Shown: positions 1 to 10,523 of the stretch, one piece after another
How the letters are laid out: each line of letters opens with the position of its first letter
Position numbering within the stretch: position 1 is the first letter of the stretch
The notes under the pieces: model-generated
What the model saw: only the letters and a program-made list of their open reading frames with translations
What the model was told of the DNA's origin: nothing
The model's database searches: none
Assembly (NCBI GenBank): GCA_030374765.1
Contig: JARGXX010000109.1
Coordinates: 620,001 to 684,000 of the forward strand
Origin: Agarophyton chilense
Lineage: Eukaryota > Rhodophyta > Florideophyceae > Gracilariales > Gracilariaceae
DNA: 64,000 bases
Direction of reading: 5' to 3'
Program-made: the position numbers and the translations under genes

Positions 1-1780
1 GAGTGCATAAGAGTTGTTGTAATTCATCGATATGATCCTTTTTCATTCGTATTTTGCAATACCCATCCACTTTACGACAGAATACTAGACGTGACAATCT
101 GTTTGAGATTTGTTCTGGTAATATAGTGCTTTTAGTAGAAAATATGATAAAAATCTACACCGAAATAACAATGCACCAATTTTGATTATTACGTATTAGT
201 TTGCAAGATTTTCAAAGTGTTCCGAGCTACCTTTTCGGGTAAGACCCTCTGCTCAGAAAATGTTTATTACATTTTATCGTGGATGTTAGGGGTTTGCCAT
301 TGAACTGCCAAAAGACAGTATTTGCTAAAGCACTGTTTTATCTTTGAGCATAACAGTCTAGTACTCAACCGCTACTGCTTCAAAGGGATGTGAAAACAAT
401 TTAAGCACACAGTGGCTTGAACCCGACAGTAGTGAATCGGCCGGGGGGGCATCGGCAAAGTCAGAGTTTGAACTCGCAATCCTGGGCCATAGAAAAAGCA
501 CACGTTTTTCTACTTTTGTTCCTCATGCTATTGCCTAACATAAAGTCATTAAGTATAGACGAAGACCAAGAGTGGAAATAATGAAGAAGACCGTAGATGG
601 ATGCACGGTTCCTTACCAGGATTACAAGTGCCCTTTTACAGGAAGGTGTTCTAGAAGCATGTGGAAGCTAAAACCCACAGTAAACTATAATATTCTAGAG
701 GGGTTAAGAATCTTCTAACTTCTTTAAGAAATTGTTTTCACGCTCAGGGGCAGGAAAATCCTGGTGATCTCGAAAAGTATAGAAGTATATTCGGAGACTA
801 TATAAAGAGGGAAATGCACCACGCACCAGACAAAAATGCTAAGCTGAATGCCAAGTGTGTGAAGACATCTCAAGCGATTCAACCTACCATAAACCACAAC
901 AGAACGTAGTGTAATAGAAGAATTTTGACAGTTCTCAAAAGCAACTGCAAACTGCTTCTGTCTAGTGGGTCGTAGAACCTTGTGTAGAAGAACATTGAAC
1001 AACTGTGGAATGATTGAAACTATGCGCACCTCGAGAAAAATAGAATCTTGCGGGATTCATTGAAAATAGAAGTAGGACATACAGTGTTTGATGGAGGATG
1101 AAAGATAGTGAGTACATCTATAACAACCAAAAAGTTTCTCTCATACGACATCAGTGAGGTCGTATACAAAGCCAAAAAGTTCTGAAAACTTTGATGATTT
1201 TAATGAAACAAATCATCATTTGAATTCTGAGAAAGTTGGTTCATCGCTAACATAGGATTGTAATAGCTTTCCCGCCATCGTTTAGTTAAAAGCATTAGAG
1301 ACTGTTTGAAGCTGTACACCTTATCGAAACAGCAATATATTCGTTGTATAGCAAGCTTGAATGGAAAGAAAGAATATTAGGATTCATATTTGCTTGGCTT
1401 TTAGTTTTGCACAAAGACACTTAAAGCCTACTATCTTGTCTTTTCATCCAATCTATGCCTCAAAGAAAAAGGCCTTGAAAAAAAATCTGAATGACTCTGT
1501 CATTCAAAAATAAATCCAATATGTGAAAACTCATACTCCTTGAAAGCTTTTTCTTCATAATGGTGTTGATGCTCATGTGTATTTTTTGTCGATCTGAAAG
1601 TTACAGATAGTCTGCAGGCAAAACAATACGACACTCACAAGAATCTGTTTAGTTTTAGGACTGATTTTTTCAGCGTGTATGTTACCCAATACTAAAATCA
1701 AAACTATATCATTTAGGTGTCAAACAAAAAAGTTTTATGAGAGATATTTAGAGAATGCAAGCTGTTCTCGTTCTTCGCAC
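1..1780. other. No recognisable gene
   Basis: AT-rich sequence with only short open frames that show no family motif. The longest, about 100 codons on the minus strand at 724-1029, has a composition typical of chance frames. I see no LTR, transposase or RNA gene here. It may be the downstream flank of the peroxidase pseudogene. Confidence 0.5.
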
Positions 1781-1851
1781 ATTAAAGCACCATCATGGAA
1801 TTCAAAATAGGTTTCGGAACGACGGAAATCTTCAAAAGGCTTGATTGTGGC

Positions 1852-3808
1852 TCACGCCTTGAACTCGTTTTGTCCTCTCGGAAGGAAAATAGTGGATATT
1901 GAATTAGTCCTGAGAAGAATGCGGCTGAATAGGGCTGGACGGCGGAAGATATCGACTTCGATTTCAGGGATTTGGTCAAAAACAGCCTCCGGAATTTGGT
2001 TCCTCAACAGGAAAAGAACTGATCACCATCTCGAAGGAGTCCAAACTCGGCTACGAGCAGCGCGCCCAATGTGAGTTCAACTCCGGACCCACATGCCTTA
2101 TCTGCAGCCATCAATCCAATCCAAGCTTCTACATTATTAACATCACCGTATGCCTCTTCGAGCTTTCTAGCAGTAGTGGGGTCGCTAGAAATATCAGAAA
2201 ATGAAGTGGCCCTAGAGCCGCGGAAAAGCTCTCGAATACCATTGAACTTTGCCACGTTATGATCTCTACCGCGTTGCAGATTGAGAGCGATGAGATCGAA
2301 ACCTTCTTCCTCTACAACGTTCTCGAACAGGAAATTCCTGAGAATATCAGTGATCTTTGCATCAAATTCTTGGGCGAGCGTGTTGGAGCCACCACGAATA
2401 AAATCCTCGAGCTCGTTGTCGGAAAAGAACTCACTGGGAAGGAAAAACATTCTTTCAGCAGGAAGAGGAGTGAGAACCCGTCCACTGTCGTCGATTCTTG
2501 TCACATGTGTTCCTTAGGGTATGTTCTAGACGGAATCCAGCAGTCGTAAATTCGAGGCTGATTGTGGGATCCACACGCGGGTCATATCCCGCGAAGCGAG
2601 GAAGCCAAATGGATCCGAGAATGGCTCGAATCCACTCTGGCTCGAATCCACTCTTCATGTATGATCTTTTGGTATTGAGCAATGTTTACGGCATGAACTG
2701 TCTCGTATTGTTGCTCGGGTGTAAAATCGGGGAAAGCATCCTCAACAAGATCGCAAAGACGGTTGTGCTCGCGAACCCATATCGTGTGCATGATTGTGAG
2801 CAAAGGAGTCTCGCTCACGCGCGTGTCACCTCCAATAAAAAGCAGGGAATGTATTCGGTGAGTTCACAAAACCCACAGTATTGATCGGAAGAAGATTATC
2901 TCTGGAAATGTAGAGACGGCATGTATTCGGCATTCGAAGAAATTCATTGCGCTCCTCATCCACACCGTAGACGCTGGAAAGATCCAAAGCTGAAGAAAGC
3001 ATAGTGATGGGACGTTCAACAGAAGAAGAGTCGTTCACAAGTGCTCGGGTAGAACGGATAAACTGCAAAGAAGAGGTGGCAAGAAGCGGATCATTCTCAG
3101 GCACTTCAATATCCAGTTCCTCTCCCGCTCCTTCGAACGGAGACAGTGCAAAATCCTGATCGATGAACTGCCCAAAGAAGATAAACAGCTCACTTAGCCC
3201 AAAAGAATTGATGGTGACACCTTCCTGTTCACTGACAATGTTAGAAATGAGACGTGGGCTCGGGAGATCTTCTCCAATTGGCAGTACGGAGCTCATGTCT
3301 CTTCAAAAGTTGTGTGGTTCAGTTTATTGAGATAATCCAGACTTTTGGCAGGCGGGCGCTGCTGCGCTGCCCTTATATAGACCACCAGCTGGGCTCCAGC
3401 TTGGTCACAGACCTGCCAAGGCAAGTTCTGTTCGCAGTTTTCTGCGCTATCCTACAAACTGCCTAGAATAATGTTTTTCTAGTGATCACTGCCCGATCCG
3501 GGCAGACTACATCCCAATTTGATGTTTGCTACGGTTGGGACGTTCTGAAACTACCTTTCAACAACGTCGAAGTAGGTGAACTGTGCACGACGAGCTTCTC
3601 CCAAAGCAGGGTTTACAGCGGATGTGCACTTTCCAGAGAGAGTTCTAATTGCAGTTGTAGCAGCGCATTCTGCAGCCACCTCTAGGGTTGATGGGTCTTT
3701 TGCGGGAGGCAAAGGTTTGATAAATTCGGTACCCCGGGGCTTGTCCATCTACATGTGAGACAAGAAAATAGGCCAAAAGCCAGACAACCAACGTGGCGCG
3801 GCAAACAT
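1852..3808 (-). pseudogene. Animal-type haem peroxidase, broken
   Basis: Relic of a secreted haem peroxidase of the animal peroxidase family (myeloperoxidase/peroxinectin type), enzymes that oxidise halides or small organics with H2O2. Motifs run in family order on the minus strand: RTLSGKC, LPSPRLISN, GQFIDQDF, DLSSVYG, GDTRVSE, REHNRL, GYDPRVDPTIS, FRLEHTL and GRDHN. The haem-site Arg/Glu (GDTRVSE) and proximal His (FRLEHTL) remain, but the distal His expected after QFxD is Gln. The frame is broken near 3790 and 3740 (a hydrophobic leader, LVVWLLAYFLVSHVDGQ, lies in another frame), near 2830 (T-run), at 2618-2652 by a 16-bp tandem duplication, near 2510, and near 2010. The last recognisable codons end at 1852. 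The start chosen is the first ATG after the TATA box at 3905. The family call is firm; loss of function is very likely. Confidence 0.85.
3301..3554 (-). other. Probable intron of the peroxidase gene
   Basis: This 254-bp segment starts GTAGTT and ends TTTTGAAG on the minus strand. It contains several stops, and removing it joins VVE to RDMSS in frame at the length expected for the family. It also holds a TATATAAGG sequence near 3372-3380, so an internal promoter is an alternative reading. Confidence 0.55.
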
Positions 3809-3904
3809 TTCGATATGGATAGATGCCGGAGTTGGGCTACGCAGAAGGTTTGGAGAAGTTGGGATGGCGAAGGCGAGTCGGACAAGTGAGGCTTGGCATT
3901 TGTC

Positions 3905-3912
3905 TTTTTATA
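3905..3912 (-). promoter_or_regulatory. TATA box of the peroxidase gene
   Basis: TATAAAAA on the minus strand, about 97 nt upstream of the ATG at 3808. The placement resembles that of the carbonic anhydrase TATA box. Inferred from sequence and position only. Confidence 0.5.
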
Positions 3913-5399
3913 CGTAGAGCTTTGCGTTCCCCCAAAGGACTGAAGAAAGTAAATAAGAGCTTTGCGTCAGATTTGAGCCAGCTGATGGGAGCCAGGCTTC
4001 TGAATAATACACAGATCAACAATGATATTACTCTTTCTAAAAGCAGTGGTTTGACTGACACACCTGTACAAAGCTATCGAATAGAGCAACATGGGTACGT
4101 TTCTAGCAGAATACTGAATGTAAAGGATCAGGTTAAAAGTATGGTGGATTGTGTATGAAAAGATTCCTCACCACGGGAGACATCTGCTCGATAGCATTTT
4201 GTACGCCATATACTCGCTTACTCCAAGTTGCCTAAGGTTTTGTTGTAAGAAACTATTCTCTTCCTCATGTTGACACCGCTTTTAGCAGTCACATAATTCA
4301 TTCCTACAGCGAAACTGTTGCACTGGCCATGAGTATTATAGCCGCAAAATAATTTTGTTGACGTACGTTCATAGTATAACACTTTGGTCTCGAACAACAA
4401 TGCCTGGCAAGTTTAAGTTACGAAGTTAGTTTTATCATTGATGTTAAGGTGAAGGCAGCAAGAAAAATCAGTGAAAAAGAAAAGTACCTTTTTTCATTGT
4501 TGGATGCTTTCTATTAGGAAAGTAGACTACAAAACTGAGAAGAGACCGGTCTGACATCCTGTTGCCGCAAAATATCTACCACTCATACACGTCCACGTCA
4601 TTTCTCGGTGGAATGCATGCGGAATTGTACTGTAGGGTACTGCAGCATGGCATGGAAATGATAGAGCAGAACAATTTGCTACGTAACATAGTCACTTGCA
4701 CTCCAATACGTGGGTGACCACAGATGTGCGGAAACTGTCACCTTTCATCTCATGAAAATATGGACGTCTTTTGCCGCACTTCACGTAGGACATTGATCTC
4801 CACCGTGATTCCTTGGCACGATGGTAGACGTCAGCTTCATTCGAATCACTTTCTATGCTGGTGATTCGATTTGATTTAAGACCTGCGTTAAGTCAGAAAT
4901 CCTTGGAGGTTCCCTTAACTCTTTTGTCAGCAGAGGAATAGCGGGAATTTCGTCTATGTAGTCTCATATAGGACACCTTTGTTTTTAATACAAAATAGTT
5001 TGCTGTGTATGAATTTTAGAAAAAAGTATAGAAAAACATATATTTCTTTGCCTTTCATAGATAAAAATTCGTACAGATATTCAAGTATTTGAGTCAGCAA
5101 AAAAAAGCCTGAATGATTAAAACAAATGCTTGTCCATTTTCTATAAAAAATTGGAATAGTTCGCAGCTGAATAAAAAGAAAGATCATGCTTGAATCGAGT
5201 ACCAATTACAGAACTACGAAGGTAGTCCGTAGTCAGTGCCTCGAGTGTGATACACGCGGGGCAAAGGTTCCTCCGCTGGATTGCTGTCCTCATTGCCATA
5301 CATCATCATCGCCCCTCCCGCCGCTCTCTGCGCGTCATGTTGCTCTTCACACTGCTGCAGGTGCTGTGCACCTACGCGCCAGTCTCGCCTCATCTTCGG
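3913..5399. other. Intergenic region, no gene seen
   Basis: The two host genes are divergent, so this region carries both upstream regions. It is AT-rich (especially 4960-5180), with only short frames lacking family motifs. No tRNA, LTR or transposase fragment was recognised. Confidence 0.5.
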
Positions 5400-5405
5400 T
5401 ATAAA
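5400..5405 (+). promoter_or_regulatory. TATA box of the carbonic anhydrase gene
   Basis: GGTATAAATTC, with TATAAA at 5400-5405, 131 nt upstream of the ATG at 5536. The sequence between is C- and T-rich, as expected for a short 5' leader. Confidence 0.6.
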
Positions 5406-5535
5406 TTCGCTGCCGCGACTCGCGGCCCATTCTGCCCTTCATTGTTCACCACTCCGCTGCACTCCTCCCTCGAGAAGCTCGTTCTCACAGCCCACTCTTG
5501 TTTCCAACCGATCTTAACTCGTTCACCTCATCGCA

Positions 5536-6387
5536 ATGAATTTGTTTACAGTTTTCGTAGCTCTGCTCTTCACCATTTCCGTGCTGGGCGACGAAGAACT
5601 CGAGGTTGATTCGTCAGGGTGTGCGGTGAAATCGGCCGTTGGCAACTTTGCTTACGATATCACATTACCGAACAACCCGTCCAACTGGGGAAACATCAAG
5701 GAAGAATTCGCTACTTGCAAAGATGGTGACAGTCAGTCGCCGATCAACTTCCCGGTCGCGTTCCAATACGCTCCGAGGGCCGCCGGTCCTAAACCGATGA
5801 TGAACATTGCAAATATGACATTCGGAGCAAGTTCGTACAATTGGGCCATGTCTTGCAGCGATGAATCGGGTTCCTGCGGTACCACTACCTTCAACGGCAA
5901 AACTTTCGAGCTTATCAACGTACATTTCCACTCGCCCAGTGAGCACAAGCTGTACGGCAAGCAATATCCGTTGGAATGCCACATGGTGCACGCCGCTGAG
6001 GACGGCTCGCTGGCCGTCATTGGCATTATGTTCGACTACGCCGGTGAGACCTCGTACCCCGCTCGCATCTATCATAGGGTCACCCCCGAGTACGGAGACA
6101 ACCGCGTTCTCGCCACTGTGCTGGACGGTGTGAAGACAGATCGCGTGGAATGGTCCATTCCCGTGGGTCAACTTGTGGACCATAACAAGGGTTACTGCTC
6201 GTATTCTGGATCGCTGACCACCCCTCCGTGTACTGAAGGCGTCACATGGTTCATGTCCATGAACATATTGTCCATCTCGAAGCGACAGGTGCATGAGTAC
6301 TCGCTCACGGCTGGAACTAGTATTGATGGCAACAACCGACCAGTGAAGCCTCTGAACGAGCGTCCCGTCACATGTTATGTGGCGTAA
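5536..6387 (+). CDS. Secreted alpha-carbonic anhydrase
   Basis: Zinc enzyme interconverting CO2 and bicarbonate; in an alga it would supply inorganic carbon at or outside the cell surface. The 283-residue frame is uninterrupted. Residues 1-18 (MNLFTVFVALLFTISVLG) look like a signal peptide. QSPIN is at 67-71. The zinc histidines are His130 and His132 (VHFHSPSEH) and His149 (ECHMVH). SLTTPPCTEGVTW at 226-238 carries the active-site threonine. Cys61 and Cys231 are placed as in the conserved disulfide of secreted family members. Length is normal for a secreted alpha-CA with a leader. The ATG at 5536 is the first after the TATA box, and the stop is TAA at 6385. No intron is needed. The open frames on the opposite strand are shadows. 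Secretion is predicted from the leader only. Confidence 0.95.
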   Translation: MNLFTVFVALLFTISVLGDEELEVDSSGCAVKSAVGNFAYDITLPNNPSNWGNIKEEFATCKDGDSQSPINFPVAFQYAPRAAGPKPMMNIANMTFGASSYNWAMSCSDESGSCGTTTFNGKTFELINVHFHSPSEHKLYGKQYPLECHMVHAAEDGSLAVIGIMFDYAGETSYPARIYHRVTPEYGDNRVLATVLDGVKTDRVEWSIPVGQLVDHNKGYCSYSGSLTTPPCTEGVTWFMSMNILSISKRQVHEYSLTAGTSIDGNNRPVKPLNERPVTCYVA

Positions 6388-7189
6388 TGACGACGATATG
6401 GCAAGCGCGTAAGGTAGAACGCATCATGCTTGCTCCTTCACAACGACGAAGGGTTTTTTTTGTTTGGCACTAACTAATGTGTATGTGGGGATGGAGTTCG
6501 GGGTTGAATTGATTCGTGCCCCTGACAGGGTTGGGGTCCTCTCTTCGGTTTTCGGGGAGGCTTTGGGGGGGGAGACGTGTTTCCGCTTGTCGGAGATACA
6601 TGTTGAAGAGAGCTTACTATTCGTGCCTCGTGTTAACTGCTGCTGTTTTGATTGACCATCGTGGTGTTTCCGTTTGACGTGGTCGCGCCTTGCGCTCCGC
6701 CAAATATGTAAAGCGTCAACGTCTTTTTCCTGTCTCTTGACCTGCTGCGCGCTGTTCACGCGTCACGCGTGCGGTTGTGCACGCGCTTCTTGGGAGCTGA
6801 CTACTAGTACATCTGTCCACGTTTCTCTGGTGTCTGGCCGGGCACTTTTATAGCCCAGCGTCTATACGACCACTGGCCTCATATGAGGGCAAAATTACAA
6901 CATCGATAATTTTTGTAAACTTTGTCAATTTCCTTAAATTTTTGTGCCTAGACGTTGTCAACACTCTTCTCTGGCGTCAACCTCAACGATCACGAACGAT
7001 TGTCCACAACCTGTAAACACATCATCTTTACTTCTTCTTTCATACAGGTTTCAAAAACATATCCCTTTACAAAAACTGCGCCAAAAAGGAATTTCCCGTA
7101 CTGTAGAGCACATTTCACAACAAATAAAAACCGCTAAGTCAATAACACTGTTTCAAAAGTATATCCTTTATACAATCATTTGCTCAATT
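6388..7189. other. 3' flank of carbonic anhydrase and 5' flank of a Tc1-like element
   Basis: The first part presumably holds the 3' UTR; no clear polyadenylation signal was picked out. Near 6890 the sequence becomes markedly AT-rich, which probably marks entry into the Tc1/mariner element. I could not find convincing terminal inverted repeats by eye. Confidence 0.4.
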
Positions 7190-8183
7190 ATGGCTCGTGG
7201 CGCACCTCTGAAACGCTCTGAACAGCTGAGAATCATGAAATTAGTAGTTCTAGGTATGATTCCAGCAGATATAGCCCGAAAACTCAAGCGCAGCCCAAAA
7301 AAATCAGAAACTTCATCAAAAACCCCGCTACATACGGAGAAAAGCGTTCAACCGGCCGTCCTACGTCACTTTACACGGCCAATAAGCGTGGAATTAAGCG
7401 AAAACTATGCCGAAACACTTAATCTTGCGGAAAATTTGTCAAAAATCTAAATTTGCCTCTATCAAGATTTACAATATGACTTGAAGTCAACCGTCAACAT
7501 TCGTTCAATTACACAAATATGAGGAAAACTTTTCTTTTAAAAGATATTCACAAGAAGAATCGAGTTGGATGGTGTGCTCAAAAGGCTTATTGAAAAACGG
7601 AATAGAACAATGTTATCTTTTCCGACCAAAAACTGTTTAACCTTGATGGTCCAGATTGCTATATTTTTATTGGCATGATCTACGAAAAGAAAAGAAAGAA
7701 TTTGTGACCAGGCATTCAGGAGGCGCATCAGTAATGGTTTGGGCTTGACTATCTACGAAAGGAGCAACTGATATGGCTTTTGTTGAAACTACAATGAACT
7801 CTGAGAAGTAGGCTGAGGTTCTAGTAAACTATCTTTTACCTTTTGCATACTGTATGCACGAAGAAGAATTGATTTTTCAGCAAGATAATGCACCTGTGCA
7901 TAAGTCTAATTCTATGAAACAGTGGTTCAATAGTCTAAATATGCCGATTATGGAAAGGCCTGCGCGCTCTCCTGACCTCAACCCTATCGAAAATTTTTGG
8001 GGAATGTTGGCCCGAATGGTTCATGGGCAAGAAAGGCAATTTGATACAGTTTTTGATCTAAAAAATTGTATCAAAGATTGCTGGGAAAAGATTGACTGTA
8101 ATTCTATCAATCCTTTTATAGAATTAATTCCAAAACGTTTTATAAGTGTTATACAGGCTAAAGGAGCAAAAAAAAACTATTGA
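7190..8183 (+). pseudogene. Tc1/mariner transposase (DD34E), decayed
   Basis: Cut-and-paste transposase of the Tc1/mariner superfamily, which inserts at TA. The N-terminal helix-turn-helix starts at the ATG at 7190 (MARGAPLKRSEQLRIMKL). The catalytic domain is read in pieces from different frames: SDQKLFNLDGPD near 7620, WHDLRKE, GGASVMVW, then FQQDNAPVH and SPDLNPIENFWG in the last open frame (7854-8183). Thirty-four residues separate the second Asp (QQDN) from the Glu (PIEN), the DD34E spacing of Tc1-like elements. Frameshifts and stops between 7280 and 7850 make it non-functional. Element ends were not identified. Confidence 0.85.
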
Positions 8184-8298
8184 ACTCGCGTTAGAATAAA
8201 AAGGATGCAATAAAGGTTATGTTTTTGAAACAGTTTTTTTACTTGAAAATTTTTTCACACTGATTTTGTTAGTTTTACTGTAGCCAAAACGTCAATTT

Positions 8299-8730
8299 TT
8301 GGAAAATTTGCGCGAGGGTTATGATTTTGAAACAGACCTTAATTTATCAAATATGTCATCATCTATGGATCCCCGTCGTGTAGTGGGAAACAGAGTACAT
8401 ACCCGCGCGCTTCTCGCCACATCAGAGAGCGACTGTAAAAGCTTCTTTGGAACGCAATGGAAAACAACACTGGTCAGCTGAAGTGTTATAAAAGTGGGCG
8501 TTAATGTCAAAAATAATCGGAGACACATTTTTGTTACGATTAACTTCGAGCTACCTGGTCGTGAGAAGGTATTCACTCTTAAACTTTGCATTTTAAAAGC
8601 AGTAGATCATGTCATGGTTCAGGAAACTGCTCAAGAAGCCATCAATTCCAACGTGGAGATAAATGGTGCTGCTATTACTAATGAAGTTTCGAGCAATGAA
8701 AATCAGCTTACTTTCACTGATTCTGATTAA
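8299..8730 (+). pseudogene. Possible N-terminal domain of piggyBac-like gene PB1
   Basis: One frame is open except for a single TGA at 8479-8481. It reads SFFGTQWKTTLVS, stop, SVIKVGVNVKNN, then RRHIFVTINFELPGREKVF. Short domains with an FFGxxW...GxV pattern precede the transposase core in some protist and algal piggyBac proteins, and a piggyBac core on the same strand resumes at 16232. I infer that both belonged to one gene, now split by the unassigned segment 8731-9378 and by gypsy element G1. The family link of this N-terminal piece is tentative. Confidence 0.45.
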
Positions 8731-9378
8731 TTTCTCACAATGAATCCGTTAAGACCTCATACTGTGACAAACAGTGACACGCAAGACAGCTTAGTCCTAC
8801 AATCACATCTGGGTCTGCTACTGTCTTGTCTCGGGAGCGTGGTGACGCTCAACCTTAGAAAGCGTGGTAACTCTCAACCTTAGAAGGTAGACGTAATAAA
8901 CCTCGATGCGAAACGGGCCCCGTGAAACCCCGCAGGGGCAAACGGAGGAGGAACTAGCCTATACCATGTACGTGAACGATGGTAGGCGTCGACGCGCGGT
9001 AAAACCTATGTGGTAGTTCAGAAACAATGAACCAAAAGGTATAGTTGTGACCCAAGTGGTGCCTGTCTTTATCAGACTAGGGTGGAGGAGGTGTAGGTCC
9101 CTATATGCAGTGGACTGCACTCCCCAGATCACCCGGGCGGTGCCAGCAAGGCACGGTCTCTGACCTAGTGTCAGAGACCTGGCCAGCACTGGCTACAGTG
9201 CCATGTGACCACTCCACTACTGTACTAAAATATATATAATTACAATTACAATTACTAACAATCACTCAACCAGAAGGTACATGTCAACACTACACGTGGC
9301 TGACAACACCTAGATGGTAGCTCGCCCGGAGCTGCGTGGCCCATGATCCCTCGCATCCATCACCTACAAGTTCAGTGT
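8731..9378. repeat. Unassigned insertion-like segment
   Basis: It is more GC-rich than both flanks and has no coding signal. It contains a perfect 10-bp inverted repeat (GGTCTCTGAC at 9155-9164, complement at 9170-9179). At 9226-9262 it has an AT-rich run with repeated AATTAC units, like the tail of a non-LTR element. It could be a solo LTR, a SINE, or a LINE 3' end. No ends were established. Confidence 0.35.
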
Positions 9379-9383
9379 AGTAT

Positions 9384-10296
9384 TGTAGAGCAACGCCCAG
9401 TCAGGGGATACTTGAAGATGCAACTCATAGAATGAGGATTGAACCCTCCGAGGGTTATGATTATGATCCCCTCTAAGGTGTGCTGAGGTGGCACTGTTTT
9501 CTGGTTATATTTCGCCTATAAGGGAAAATTCGGATGGCCCATGGTTGGATTGGCCCCGTGATACACGTGGCTTAGTTTTGGCACCGATTTTCGGATATTT
9601 GTAGAACGTTGGACTTTTGGGCCCTGGCAGTGGGATCTCCACGTGTATGGCCCTGAGCAGGTCTGCACTACTGTAGAGTTTAGTTAGTGGGCCCTACTTA
9701 GGGAGGCGAGATCTGACAGTCCGAGCTCAAAGTAAAGGGTAACCAAGGTTGGTCTTCGATACCTTTAGAGGTTCTTCGTCGCCATCGTTTCGGCCTTACA
9801 ACCAGGAACGGGCTCTGGTTAGCAACGCCTGCGTAGGGACACGACTCCACTTGGAGAGTGCCCACGTTTGGGTTCCGTGCAACCACCCCCTTGGGACCGC
9901 TCAGACGACCTGCGTGCACGATACCCCGTGGGGGTTCTGCTTACTTGTTGCGTGCTTTTTGTGTTTCCTTTCGAGGACAGGTTTTCGCCCCTGTATTGGG
10001 TTTCTTTTGTTGTTTCGCCCCTTTTCTGGTTCTCGGGTCCGGTGCCTGTTAGTGCCCGACCCTCGCCCCGTTTTTCCTCTTCGCCGGATTTTCCCCCATT
10101 CTTTGGGATACCCATACCCATTCCCGATCCAACGGTTTCTACCCCTCACCTCCGTCGGTACTGCCGGAATCCCCCGTGGGAGTTACACCCCACACTACGG
10201 GTGGAACGGAGGGCTCTGTCTCTGAGTCTGCCTCCCCCAGGGAGCAAGGCTTCGAACACCTTGAGAGCACTTCCCGTCGCCGGGTTTTGCTCCACA
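9384..10296 (+). repeat. 5' LTR of G1
   Basis: 913 bp, TG...CA termini, matching 15246-16158 without gaps. Open frames inside it recur identically in the other LTR and are not genes. A CCTATAAGGG near 9513 is a candidate core promoter for the sense transcript. Confidence 0.95.
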
Positions 10297-10298
10297 AG

Positions 10299-10310
10299 TG
10301 GTCTCCCGAC
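10299..10310 (+). promoter_or_regulatory. Primer-binding site of G1
   Basis: TGGTCTCCCGAC begins two bases after the LTR end, the usual place and starting triplet for a tRNA primer site. The same 12 bases, with the same 2-nt gap, follow the 5' LTR of G2 (minus strand, 42597-42608). The tRNA was not identified. Confidence 0.7.
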
Positions 10311-10523
10311 TTAGAAGCCGTTCTCGGACTTTTGGGTTGGTCATCCACGTGTTGGAATATCTCTTGGAAGAGGAAGCACCGTCGTGAAGATTTGTTGTAG
10401 TGGTCCCCTTTGGAAAGGGTGGAATTGGTTTTTATTTTTGTTTTGTGTTACGTCATCCGTTCTCCGGGAATCTCGTGATCGAATTTCATCGTTACCCCGA
10501 ATCGTCGGTGTCGTGTCTGCAGC

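Noticed and set aside
724..1029. 101-codon minus-strand frame
   Set aside because: No motif, composition like random AT-rich sequence, and no promoter context.
5665..6294. 209-codon open frame on the minus strand inside the carbonic anhydrase gene
   Set aside because: It mirrors a strongly conserved enzyme frame and has no motif of its own; it is a shadow caused by codon bias.
9749..10225. Open frames of up to 158 codons in the G1 LTR
   Set aside because: They repeat exactly in the other LTR, overlap frames on both strands, and look like translated LTR, not protein.
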